A stretch of DNA of 64,000 bases, from assembly GCA_033060915.1 (NCBI GenBank), contig CM065398.1:2303501-2367500 (forward strand), read 5' to 3'. Of this stretch, positions 34,372 to 45,330 are shown piece after piece. The notes under the pieces were generated by a model. That model saw nothing but the letters and a program-made list of their open reading frames with translations. It was not told where the DNA came from and ran no database searches. The position numbers and the translations under genes are program-made. The number at the start of each line of letters is the position of its first letter. Position 1 is the stretch's first letter. The DNA comes from Euryodendron excelsum (lineage: Eukaryota > Streptophyta > Magnoliopsida > Ericales > Pentaphylacaceae).

Positions 34372-37027
34372 TCAAGAAAGAGGAGACCTATGAGGAGCAC
34401 CCTTTCTTCTGCTGCTGAGGGAGAGAACAATCCCAGGGAGGAAGCCACTTCCTTTCTTCTTCTTCCTCTCGGGATCCCGTGGAATTCCAGAATTGCCCAT
34501 GGTAGTGTTGCTAGAGCATGATGAGTCTTTGAACTGTAATGGGTCCTCTAGGATGGAGTTTGGGGTAATTTGGCCATCGTCGTCGAGCAGCTCCGAGCCG
34601 TCCATCCGAAGTCCCTCGAACTGAGAGAGGGCGAAATCGGATTCATCGCATCGATATAAGATTCCTGACAAATCTTCCCCTTGGTACACCATATGATCAA
34701 CCTGCATTGCATTGTTTTCTTAGTTATAATATGCACGCTACTTCAATTATTAAGGCTAGATAAAGTATGCATGTAGGGAGTGTTTGGCTGCAATTCTCAA
34801 CTACGAAAGATATTACAGTACCCAACAACCTGACATATGCAAAACCACAAATGTTTGTCTCAGAGAGAGAGAGAGAGAGAGATAGAGAGAGAGACTGAAA
34901 TGGACCTTGCATGAAAGAGAACAGAAGTGGAATGGCTCCTGAAGGATCCTGTCACAATTGAAGCAAATGTTGGCAGAGCCCTTGCAAGACCTAGACTGTG
35001 CCCTCTGATTCAAGAATATCACCTTGGCACTGTTTATGGTATAGGGCTGCCAAACAAGGAATAACATTAATATCTCACACTTTCATAAATATATATATAT
35101 ATATATATAAAGGACACACTGTTCCAAAAACTGTATATTAGTTATAGCTCTTTTCCTACTTTTTTATACAATTGTACCTTCGTGTTCAGAAGTCAAATTG
35201 AATTATATACATACCTGAATGTAGGAACAGTCAATGAGCTTCTCGAGGTCCTCCAACCTAACAACATCATGGTAGACATATCGCCTCACCTGTCACATGC
35301 CATCCAAACTTTAAAATTGGGTCCATCAAAAGCTATGATAATTAGGTCAAACTACTGATGATTCAATTACCACCGTCTGATTGAAATACCCATCATGTGG
35401 AAGCATAGATTGGTTACCAATTATGCATTATCCAATTTCACTTTATTAGGAGCTTAATTGAGATTTAGCATTTAGTTGAAGCATCTTGAGATAGTTTTTA
35501 TTTCTTTGTGATTTTTAAAAAGGCAATGCTCTACAATTAGGAAATTCATATTAAATTTTGATACATGATGATATAATTGAATTATAATCTTTTATTTTAA
35601 AATAAAATATTTATCTTGATTATTCTTAATTATAAAAGTATCATTGTTATGATTTTCTATGCAAAATTTTATGGAATAATACGATTTTCCTTTCTAAATT
35701 AAGGTGATTTCTTCAGCTTTTACAACTAACTCAGAACTTGGGTGAAACTGAAAAGTTAGGCAGCCAACCAACTTTCCATGATTGTTTTCCTCTGATGAGA
35801 AAAAGATAAAAAGAAAAAGAAAATTTACATCATAGTTAAGTTAAAAACAAAACAGAGTGGAAATGAATTTCTGGACAATTGGGTCAAACCTGATTAGAAA
35901 AAGATAAAAAGAAAAAGAAAATTTACATCATAGTTAAGTTAAAAACAAAACAGAGTGGAAATGAATTTCTGGACAATTGGGTCAAACTTTCACTTTCATG
36001 AAAGCAACAGCTAAGGGACCAATTTGCAGGGAAAATGAATAAAAACAGAAATCTTCTAAATATGGGAAACAAAACAAAACTGAAAAGTGGAATCAAAAGT
36101 CCAAAGGATGAGATGATACATCTCCTTATAGAATGCCATTAAAGAATTCAACAACAAAATAACAAATACATGACAGAATCTTTATGTTTCATTAAGGTAA
36201 AAGGAGAAATTCTAAAGGGAAAATCTGAGCGTATATTTATGTGAGCTAACAGAGGTTGAAAATTTTGTTTGGAGTACGATGAATTCCCTCAAGAAAAAGC
36301 CACTGCATGAAGAGATATAACAAATCACTGAGAAAAATACAGAAAGAAGAGAAATCTTCCAAGAGGAGAGAATTGATTTAACCATTCAGGAAGTAAACCA
36401 AGCTCAACTTCATTTCAGAGGAGAGAATTTTGTTGAAAAGATCATGCCAATTTCCAAAAGAATCAGAGCAAACTGCCAAACTGTCAGATTTCATGGAAAA
36501 TTATTGGGTCTTTTTACAGAATTCTTGAGAATCAATTCATAATTCCGCTTATGCAGTGTAGAAGTTCAAATGAGCTCACTAGAGACTATTGTAGAGAGTA
36601 CCAAACAAATTGTACCATTTGAAGCACAAACCCACAAAATTCAAAGATGCCCAGTAAAGAATAAATGTTTGGGTGAGGTCAAGAACAACATGAAAAAGGC
36701 CAAAAGAGAAAAGAAAAGCAAAGATGGTTTGAACTGAATTTTCATACAATTAATGGACTATAATAATATGTATATACATATATCAGTGACATATACATAC
36801 ACACATGAAAATATATATACCTGAAGTAGGGGATGAGAGCGATGAGAAAGAAGGCAGTGAGGGCAAAAGCTTTGACAACAATCCAAGCAGAAGATGTTCT
36901 TCTCGTTCTTCCTTCGGTTCTCGTGGACCCCACATGCAGCAAAGAATGTCTCAGCCATTAGCCCTTCTAGCCATGCAGGCTTCATTACCATATCTCCTCC
37001 CCCACCTGAAGATGATTCCCTCACCAT
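34372..37027 (-). CDS. PLATZ-family zinc-binding transcription factor, four exons
   Basis: Minus-strand coding exons are 37027-36821, 35289-35215, 35046-34906 and 34701-34372 (stop included): 207, 75, 141 and 330 bp, all joined in phase 0 with GT-AG introns of 1531, 168 and 204 bp. The product is 250 aa, normal for the family. First zinc signature: CGVH-x11-CLDC-x4-CPHC-x3-HRSH (residues about 33-64, exon 1). Second: CFNC-x10-CSLSC (about 122-140, exon 3). Both match the PLATZ consensus completely. Residues 141-250 are acidic and Ser-rich, ending with a basic KKKKGSGF stretch. PLATZ proteins are plant-specific, bind A/T-rich DNA and mostly repress transcription in the nucleus. The frame is unbroken, so it is probably a working gene. 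Confidence 0.95.
35793..35988. repeat. 98-bp direct tandem duplication in PLATZ intron 1
   Basis: 35793-35890 and 35891-35988 are adjacent copies of 98 bp, differing by eye at only about two positions (GATGAG against GATTAG near the start, and the last base). The near identity indicates a recent duplication. It lies within intron 1, well away from the splice sites. Confidence 0.92.
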
Positions 37028-37206
37028 CTCTCTCTCTCTCTCTCTAAAAAGCTAAGCAGAGACACTGGATGGTCTCAGCTATATAAATATAATTATCTAT
37101 TACTATACACACACTATAAGAGTTTGGTGTGTAGAGGTATAGAAGAGCTAGCTTTAGCTTCACATGCTTTAGTAAACCCTACCACAAAGATCCTCCTGTA
37201 TTTATA
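37028..37206 (-). promoter_or_regulatory. 5' leader and core promoter of PLATZ gene
   Basis: Directly upstream of the ATG (plus 37028-37045) is a GA-repeat on the coding strand. TATAAATA occurs on the minus strand at 37206-37199, about 170 bp before the ATG, a good plant TATA box. Start site and leader length are inferred. Confidence 0.55.
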
Positions 37207-37321
37207 GTGGAGGTTCCAAAATTGTGTCCTTTTCACAAAATATAGAGAAAGACCCAAGAAAATACAAAATACCCAGTTGTGTATATATACATGGTATATA
37301 TATGTGTATATATATTTGGAG

Positions 37322-37345
37322 GGAGAGAGAGAGAGAGAGAGAGAG
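37322..37345. repeat. GA/TC microsatellite in PLATZ upstream region
   Basis: A (GA)n run about 115 bp upstream of the putative TATA box. On the gene strand it is (TC)n, common in plant promoters. A further GA run is inside intron 3 (34862-34893). Confidence 0.85.
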
Positions 37346-37349
37346 TACT

Positions 37350-39294
37350 GGACGATTGGTGTGGTGCGGAGTCTGCGACTCTGCGTACTGCGTAGGAGAG
37401 TAGTGGTGTTTATGGCGGGAAGACATCCCACCAATGTACTTTTTTCCTGCAAAATACAAAAACCCTTTTGACAGTTGATTTGGGCGCCACAAAAATGGAG
37501 CACTCCCATTTTACTCTTTAGAGTTTGGACTACAATACCCCCTATAACTTCAAAATACAAAGATATACTTAGATATATACACACTCATGTCCTGCACATT
37601 GATCAAAAAAATGAAAAAAGCAGCTCTATTAAGTAAATATCATTAGCAAAGTCAACTTTTTTAAATGAGTTTTTAAAATTTAAATTAGTTTTAAAAGTAA
37701 TTTTTTTAAACAATAAGCTAAACATAATTTTAAAAAATTATAAAGTACAAAAAAAGTCACGTCCAAATATGTGCTTATTATGTGTTATTTGAATTAGCTT
37801 ATTTTCATCTTTTTTTATTTTTTTACAATAGTGTTTATGTCTTTTACTTTTACTGTTTTGAGTTTGTACGTGGTCACTGTCCAAATAAACTAAATAAATT
37901 TTTTATATTACATGAATGATGGTCAGCTGTGGAGAGACATATGACATAATCTAATTTCAAATCTTATACTCAGTATGATAACTAGTCGACCAATATGCCA
38001 ATTGTTGTGCTCATTTTTCATTTTTAATGGATTTTCAACCAAAGTTCAATATTGTATGAGTTTTAGTTTATGCTTTTTATTTTTTTCATATCAAACGCTA
38101 AAAAAATAAAAAAGTAAAGAGCCCTAAGTTACTTTAAGATGATTCAAATGAACACTAAACAATAGATGGTGATATTATGATTATAAATTCAAATCAAAAT
38201 TTAGTAAACACCAAATCTCTAGTGCATTCAAATATCAACACTTTCTCTCTTAACCTAATTAGATCATTTGATTTGTGTGAATTTCATTTTCTTGGTATTT
38301 TGTAATATTGTCTTGGTCAGAAAAAGATAATGATGTGGTGTGCATAAAAAACTTGTTTGGATGAGCTTTTTATTGACCTTTTTTATTTATTTTATTATTA
38401 TTTTTACTCACTTTTGTAAATAAAGTTTAGTTTTATGTTTTTTTATTGAAATTTTAGTTAAATTTTTGGCCTTTTACTAATACCAGAGCTAAAAACTAGT
38501 TAAAGCTCAATTAAAAGAAAAACTAATCCAAAGATTGTAAACATTATGTTAGTGTAGAAAATTTTTTAACTTTTGAAATGCAGTAAAGCAGTAAAGGGAA
38601 TGGGAATGCCCGAAAACTTTATTTTACAGTAGGTATTGGGCAATTAAATGTTATATATTTGTCCAAAATGTTGGTATTTTATTTATTAATATTTATAGGG
38701 CAGGTAGGCTTGGCTTTGTCTCTTACTAGGTTCAGTACGTAGCCCTACCTCGGTATACCAGCTCAGTGATATGACAAAAATGTCCTTTATTCTTATTTAT
38801 TATGTTTTGGTCATTTTTTTATTAGAGTCTTTTTAATCTTCTGTTTAACTCATCTTGAATTACTAAAATAATTGCATTGGGTTGTATTGGAAATTTGGAA
38901 CTGTAGTCTTGTTACCTTGTAGTTTTGGGACATGTGTCGCTTATATATTAATGTTGTAATAAATTTGTAGAGTCTGGCCCAAGTCAAGATGAAATGATCC
39001 GGCGGACGGTAAGGCGTCTTTGGACTATGAGTATTGATGGGGTGTTTGTCAGGATATTCGGATACCAAAGCTAAATAATTTGTTTAAAGGAATATAAATA
39101 GAGTAATAGCTAGTAATTATGTATGTATATTCCTTTAAACTAGTTATTTAATTTTGACATTAAAGTATTTTTGACAGGTACGCCACTAGTGTTTATAGTC
39201 TACTGCATCATCATACATTAAAATGAATAATTTTATTTTTCAGAAAAGTTGTAAGTTGTCCAATAAACCTCCCAAAATAATATTATGATGATAT
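37350..39294. other. AT-rich intergenic DNA
   Basis: No gene seen. 38345-38525 has weakly matching inverted ends (TTTGGATGAGC and CTAATCCAAAG), possibly an old MITE. 38700-38770 is less AT-rich without an ORF. Confidence 0.4.
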
Positions 39295-39303
39295 TTTTAT
39301 AAT

Positions 39304-39551
39304 GGATTAATTTCATCTGGACCCCTCTAAGTTTGATGTATTGACAAATAAACCTACTATTTTTAAAAAATAGACACTTAAACCCCTGTCGTCAACACCG
39401 TTAACTTCCGTTACTTTTTTGGTGTGGGGTCGGGGGATGGGGTTGTTTGTGTCCTTTTACACAACATAGTTTGCCCCCTCACGTCAGCCACCTTTCTCTC
39501 TCTTCTTCACGTCAAGCAATCTTTAATTCCCACCCATACACCACCATAACT

Positions 39552-39595
<44 letters not shown>

Positions 39596-41087
39596 AATAT
39601 AACCAAAACTACTACTTAAAAAAAAAAAACCAGGGAGACACCTTTTAGTGTCCAACTCCATTGGCGTCCATGTTGCCCTCAAACCCATCTTTCTCCTTCC
39701 CCAAAACCCATTATGCGATACCCCTCAAACTCCCTCTCTCTCCACCGAAAGATAGATCGATCTTCGATGGTTGAGCTCTTCGTCGAGGAGTCCTAGAGGG
39801 ACAACAAAAGACAAGCCTAGTCTGTACCGAGAATTAAGCTTGCCCGCCTAAATCTTCAATGGGTTCGACGTGCTGGCCATCAATGGGTTCAGACTTCGAG
39901 GTCCTCAAAAGTCTTCATTTCAATTCGCTCTGGCTTAACGACGACTATCATCAACATGTCGATGCCGATCACGCTTGCTATCAACGACTCGCAGAAGAGT
40001 TAGATTGGCAAGCCAACCATGGTGGCTGTCGTCAATCCGAAATGTTTTATGAACAATATCACCAGATATTTACAATCAAAGAACTTTAGCTGCTTTTAGT
40101 TTGTAATTTTCTGGGGTTTACCCAAGAACTTAGTTGCTCTTAGTGTGTAAGTTCTTTTGACTTGAATTTCTTGTATGCAGGGATTAGGCCCGTGTAATGC
40201 ATTTTAAAAAAAATTTCAGGCCTTGTAATTAAAATTTAAGTGCTTAAAGGAATTGAATCTGGAAAGTTGGCCGTAATTCTGTTTCCACAAGTTCTCACAT
40301 TTGCACAATTAGCCTCCAGGTAACATTTATAATTGGAATTTGTTTGCAAAGTTCTAATTTTCTAGCATGATCGGGTTTTAGTCGTTTCTGCCATCTATTG
40401 ATCCTAATGTGTTCCATATGAATAGCACTCTGTTTTTAATGGTCAAGTTGAACTGTTGACATTGCAGATGATTATCTAATCTATTTACTTTTTATTTTTA
40501 TTTTTTCAACAATGTTATCTTTTGTAAATATGCGGTGGTAGTGCTTGGGTTGCTGGTTCGAGTTTGTGGGTGTGGGTGCGGGTGCGTATGATTAGGAGAA
40601 AATGGCGAGGCAAGAGGTAGTACTGCTAGTGGTCGGTCCAATAGGCTGAGAGATGGAGGTGAGGAGGGGGAGAACAGGGTAGGGATGGTAGTGTGGTGTG
40701 GCAGCGATGACTATTTAGCGGTGGAATAGGGTGTGTCACTGGAATCCGGATCCTTTCCAATGTGATTATCTCTATCTCTCTACTCGGGTAGAAAAAAACT
40801 GGAGAGTATTTAATGGATGAGTGATACGTGGATTCTTCGGGAAGAGGTGATGGTGGATACAGTTGGAAGTTCCATTTAAAAACCAAAAAAAAAAAAAAAA
40901 AAAACTTTTCTACTGTCATGAAGGGTATAATGGCCAATTTACCCTGTGAATGCAGTCAACCGTTAACGGTAGGGGGTGTAGGTACCGACATATCAAATTT
41001 GAGGGGTCTAAATATTTATTTTTGGAAGGTAATGAGTCTTCAACTGTCAAAACGCCAAACTTCAGAGGGTTTAAGTGAAATTAATTC
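39304..41087 (+). mobile_element. Mutator-like element, 1784 bp, exact 9-bp TSD, possible Pack-MULE
   Basis: GGATTAATTTCATCTGGACCCCTC at the left end has an inverted partner at the right end (GAATTAATTTCACTTAAACCCTCTG on the opposite strand), and the similarity extends about 90 bp inward. The exact 9-bp duplication TTTTATAAT flanks it at 39295-39303 and 41088-41096, the Mutator hallmark. No transposase is encoded, so it is non-autonomous. The interior is GC-richer than its surroundings, with a CT microsatellite (39556-39592), an ORF at 39859-40089 and a G-rich stretch (40560-40720). This suggests captured host sequence. Confidence 0.85.
39859..40089 (+). CDS. Hypothetical 76-aa ORF inside the Mutator-like element
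   Basis: The ATG is in unremarkable context and a second Met is at codon 9. The product is acidic, with His, Asp, Trp and Tyr residues (DDYHQHVDADHACYQRLAEEL), and has no signal peptide or membrane helix. The codon region is clearly GC-richer than the flanks. I do not recognise it. It could be a captured exon fragment, with the true frame uncertain: another frame reads through 39850-39935 as well. Expression is unknown. Confidence 0.3.
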   Translation: MGSTCWPSMGSDFEVLKSLHFNSLWLNDDYHQHVDADHACYQRLAEELDWQANHGGCRQSEMFYEQYHQIFTIKEL

Positions 41088-41096
41088 TTTTATAAT

Positions 41097-42231
41097 TAAA
41101 AGTCATCTCTGTGAGCGTTTTGTTACAAAATAAAATACTTAGATTCAATCAAATCGTTGCATATATATAGAAATTCAGTATAAAATTTACACCTCTTTAC
41201 AAGTAGAGAAGAGGAATAAAATTCTCATGGGTTCAACAAAAATTTCACAGGAGTTTTTGAAAGTTTTCGAAAATTTTCTTCATATGAGTCCTTGTTTACT
41301 TTTTGGAGAATGTAACCCATCCAAGCTTAAGCTATGAAAATTCCTTTTTTGTAACAGTTGTTCTTTTCAATGCGACGTCTTTGTGTATATATTACCTATG
41401 CTTTTACATAATCTTACTTTCTAAATGAATTTGTTTTCTTATTTTTCTTAAATTCATCTCAAAGTGAAATCATGAAAACAAACTTATATATTCACAATGA
41501 AAGTTAATTGACCTCATTCGAAAATGTTTCTCATGAAAATTGGGGGGGATCACCAAAAATGAATACTTAGAAAAATAACTATTTCAAGAATTCTGTTTTT
41601 ATTTTTTATTTTGTGATTATCAAGATTTCTGTTTATGGGCTCGGAAATGAAATAGCATAATAGTATATAATTAAATGTTGCTTCAATAATTTATTCAAGC
41701 AATGGAAAGCTCGCAATGAGAGAATTAAGAGGTTGAGCATGAATGACGATTGGTGATGAGCCCAGGCACCTAGCCACTTCTGATCTGCAAAAGAACCCTT
41801 AGAACTCCACTGGTTCTTTGAAAAAACTCCTGACCACTTTTTGTTTGGTTATTCATAATATATATAAATATATATACATATATATGTAATTTCATTTTTC
41901 TTTCCCTTTAACAACTTAAATACCTCAATTTCTCACTTATCTCATGTGCAAAAGTAGGCATGGGCATGCAACATAAACTAAGATATGGTTTGCTTACAAT
42001 TTAACTTGACATGATATTAAATAACTTACTTTTAAAACAAAAAGTGATACCAGAGTCTGTAAATAAAGTTTGTACAAATGTTATTGAAAAAATAAAAAAA
42101 TAAAGAAAAATGGTTGGGAGGGCTTCTCAAATCTTGCAAAAGGAATTTCTAGACAACCAGACAGAACATTTTATTTTTGGTTTGTGTGCCTTCCAAATAT
42201 ATATTATAATACTGAGTTTGGTTATTTTGGA
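41097..42231. other. AT-rich intergenic DNA
   Basis: No ORF, terminal repeat or RNA gene recognised. A short TATATA-rich run is at about 41860-41885. Confidence 0.5.
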
Positions 42232-42239
42232 TATTTAGG

Positions 42240-42770
42240 CATAGTTATCAATATTACACCAGTCGGCGTATTATTTTTACTATTAGTATAGTATATATCG
42301 ACACTGGTATATTATCGGACATCATATCAAGTTTAGCGCTATTAATATTTTATACATATAAAACCATATATTTATTTACGGTATATTATCTTTTAAAATT
42401 TTGGCATTATTCATATAAAGTATTATTTAACACTAAATTATTTTTACACAATATAAATATGTAATCCAATCTAAGTAGGTATTTAAAAATATTTAAAAGA
42501 CATTACTTGTCTAGTATTTATTAAAATAATAGACATTTATAATAAAAAATTATTTTTAAAAAAATTACACAAAATCCAGTGTAGTTTGATATCACTTGGT
42601 GCAGACTGATATTGTTCGGTACAGTCAATATGCACTGGTATTTGCCGATATAGCCCGGTATCTTAACCGTATGAAACTTATTATTTTTTGCATCATTTTA
42701 TAGCCGATGCGATGCATATTGACCGAAGTGATGCTAGATTAACAACTATGCATTTAGATTAACAACTATG
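42240..42770. mobile_element. hAT-type MITE, 531 bp, exact 8-bp TSD, duplicated right end
   Basis: The left end CATAGTTATCAAT and the right end ATTAACAACTATG are inverted partners. TATTTAGG is duplicated exactly at 42232-42239 and 42771-42778. The last 20 bp of the element are repeated in tandem (42731-42750 and 42751-42770), and the second copy contains ATTTAG, part of the target word. No coding capacity. Confidence 0.8.
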
Positions 42771-42778
42771 TATTTAGG

Positions 42779-43190
42779 AGGAAAAATGCAAATTGACTAA
42801 CCCTAATCATAACTCCAGCCCTAGTCCTAGCTCTAGCGTGTGACTTTGTGCGGTGGAGCTAGCACAACTTCCTTATCTAGAAATTGCCTACGGGTCAAAA
42901 AAGTTTAAGCTGACATTATTGGCATGTAAACCCAATAACCAGCTTGTCTTGTTTTGTCATTCATTTGGGGAATGGGCTCTCGATTAAAGTATGTTTTTAC
43001 TCAAAATTTGTGTTCATATGTAATGTACTTTTTGCCTAAATGATATCAATGAACAAAGATTAGTTCGCTGCTTTCTTTTTTTTATCTGCTAATTAACTAA
43101 GCAATTTCAATCTTATTTCAACTAGGAGGCTGCTATTAGGTCCATGACATGAAAAGTTACAAAACATAAGGTGCTACAATGACCTACATA
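42779..43190. other. Intergenic DNA
   Basis: Nothing recognised. A short GC-richer stretch at 42815-42900 has no ORF. Confidence 0.5.
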
Positions 43191-43194
43191 TGGT

Positions 43195-43630
43195 GCTATC
43201 AGGTCCAGCTGGATTTTGTGGGGTCCTTAGAAATGAAAGAGGTACTCGGGTGCAAGGGTATATGGGAAGTTGGGGAACAATGCAAGTTCAAAAGCTGAGC
43301 TATGGAGACATACATAGAGCTAACAATCATTCTGGAGAAAGGTTTGAAAGAAGTGGAAATCGAAACTAACTCGGAGTTGGTAGTGAAAATGATCCATGAA
43401 GTTGTTAATCCGAGCTTTGTTACAAAAATGTATGTGGTTACACGATTAAACACACTTTGCGTGAAGGGAACTAATGTGCAGACATCATGGCAAGTCTAGG
43501 AGCCAACCAGAATGAGAATATGGGTAATGCTGAACAAATTAGAGCCTTTTTGGTAGCAAACGTTGCGGAGAGAAGCGAAACCAGGATTTTGTTCTGCCGG
43601 AGTGTCATAATATGAAACACAAAATTTCAT
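43195..43630 (+). pseudogene. RNase H (RVT_3-type) fragment
   Basis: One frame from about 43202 reads GPAGFCGVLRNERGTRVQGY, like the first strand of plant RNase H domains found in non-LTR elements and related orphan proteins. After a frameshift near 43295, the frame at 43302-43499 reads ILEKGLKEVEIETNSELVV, where the usual Asp of ETDS is Asn. Another shift near 43480 gives ADIMASLGANQ, matching the domain's C-terminal helix. Only the RNase H part is present and RT was not found, so this is a fragment of a LINE-like pol or a degenerate single-domain gene. Confidence 0.7.
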
Positions 43631-44469
43631 CTATTCATAAAATTATGGGTAATGCTATACACATACAAACAAATTATATAATTTTTTTATACATAATGAT
43701 GTGGCTGATTAGCCATAGTGATGGCTAATCACTATTTCAAAACAAAGTGTCCATAGTGATGGCTCTGATTAATTAAAAAAAGTCATCGCAAGATCATGAT
43801 GTTGAGGTTTTCTGTATAAATTTGGTGAAAGAATAGCTTTTTTATGAAGTTACCATATGAAAAATTCTATTCATACAAGAATTTTATATAAAAAAAAACT
43901 TTACTAGAATGATATGATGGTGGCGTTTTTGAAATTATAAATTAAAATAATGAGTTTTTTGGTTTGAAATTAAAGTATCACAAACAGTTTGTCCAATTAT
44001 TTTGTATTAAATTTTTGTTTATACAGTATTACTCTTATTATATTTTATATTTTTTTTGTACGTATTTCTTACTTTAAGCATGAGAAATACATTAGAATGC
44101 AAAACTAAATTTTTATATAAAAAATAAAAATAATTTCTATATATTCAGCCTCGTCAAAATACGAAAAAGATAACAATTTAGTTGTTTCTTAGACTAAAAC
44201 TAGATATGATACAAAGTAAACTCTACACCAATGTTGATAATTTATTGGTTTAAAGACCTTAACAAGGATTTTTAATTGTGGGGTGCCAATGCAATAGATT
44301 CGTGCTAGGATATTATACACGTACACAATTTATAGGAAGGTCGTCCCAAAGACAATATCGCCCCTGATTGTAGAAACTGCTTTTGTGTTTGTAAGGGGTT
44401 AATCCCATGTTTTGGACCCTATTCCTTTCTTTCTGTTTTGTCTGTGTTTTTAAATTCTGAAGTACCCCC

Positions 44470-44514
<45 letters not shown>

Positions 44515-44990
44515 AAACACCAATTACACTGGACCAAAAATAGTAAAAAAACATGTTCAACGCCAATCTCTATGGCAAACCACAAAAAAAAGGAAAAGAA
44601 AACAGTAATAGATTAATAAGAAAAGGAAAAAGATATTGTCTTTGTTAAACAAACGTAGAGAGAGATATTTGCACTTGGACTTGTTTGATTTGACATAAAA
44701 TATTATCCTGTAAAATAATTTCCTTATCTTTTAGTGTTTGATTTTGCATAAGTCAGGTAAAACAATTTAATTATAAAATATTTTACATTTCCTAGGAGAA
44801 AACAACTTACTGATCCAATTTCGGTAAGTCTTTTTTCACGGAGGATGTCAAGCTTGTGAAGCTAGGGGGTCGAGCTCTATTCGCAAAACGTATTGGCCTC
44901 AACTTCACTTCAAAGTTCAAAACGCAGTATAGATGTATACATGAATACATGCTTGTGTGTATATATATATGTATAAAGAGAGACAATGTT
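43631..44990. other. AT-rich intergenic DNA with 43-base A run
   Basis: A43 lies at 44471-44513 directly after CCCCCC. It could be the tail of an old retroposon, but no body was recognised upstream. Otherwise nothing seen. Confidence 0.5.
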
Positions 44991-45035
44991 CAATCCAAAA
45001 CGCCCATGGCAACCTGAGCTTCGCTGACAGCACCG

Positions 45036-45260
45036 ATGGCTTCTTCTAGTGCCTCCGCTGCTGGGGCACCCAAGCCGAAGACATCATCGACATCGTTATC
45101 GCCGAGGAGGACTTTGTCGACCAGAGGAGATGCCGATGACAGAGGTTATATCTACTCGGCTAGTCATTATCGCCATCAAAGTGAGCCTCTTTTTGGGTTC
45201 CAACACCAGACCAACTTCATTGGGCATTGTTCAAAGCCCTGTACGATGCATTGCGAATGA
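45036..45260 (+). CDS. Hypothetical 74-aa ORF, possible gene fragment
   Basis: The ATG at 45036 follows a TATATATATATG/ATAAAG run (44959-44978) and a short GC-richer leader. The product begins with a Ser/Ala/Pro-rich stretch (MASSSASAAGAPKPKTSS) and ends with several His and Cys. An overlapping frame at 45049-45330 is also open. The GC and CpG content of 45000-45310 contrasts with its surroundings. I do not recognise either frame; it may be a decayed first exon. Low confidence that it is expressed. Confidence 0.25.
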   Translation: MASSSASAAGAPKPKTSSTSLSPRRTLSTRGDADDRGYIYSASHYRHQSEPLFGFQHQTNFIGHCSKPCTMHCE

Positions 45261-45330
45261 GGCAGAATTATTTGGGTCTGGTTCGAGGGCCCTCAATAGC
45301 GATAATGGTGTGGTTGAAGGTTGTGATTAA

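Noticed and set aside
34372..34707. Alternative start of a short gene at the Met before exon 4
   Set aside because: The Met-Gln codons are the end of intron 3 (…ATGCAG acceptor). Exon 4 begins at 34701 in phase.
34813..35067. Separate 84-codon minus ORF with Cys residues
   Set aside because: It is exon 3 of the PLATZ gene read through into both introns; GT-AG boundaries at 35046 and 34906 explain it.
44313..44585. 90-codon minus ORF with a long Phe run
   Set aside because: It is created by the A43 tract read on the other strand.
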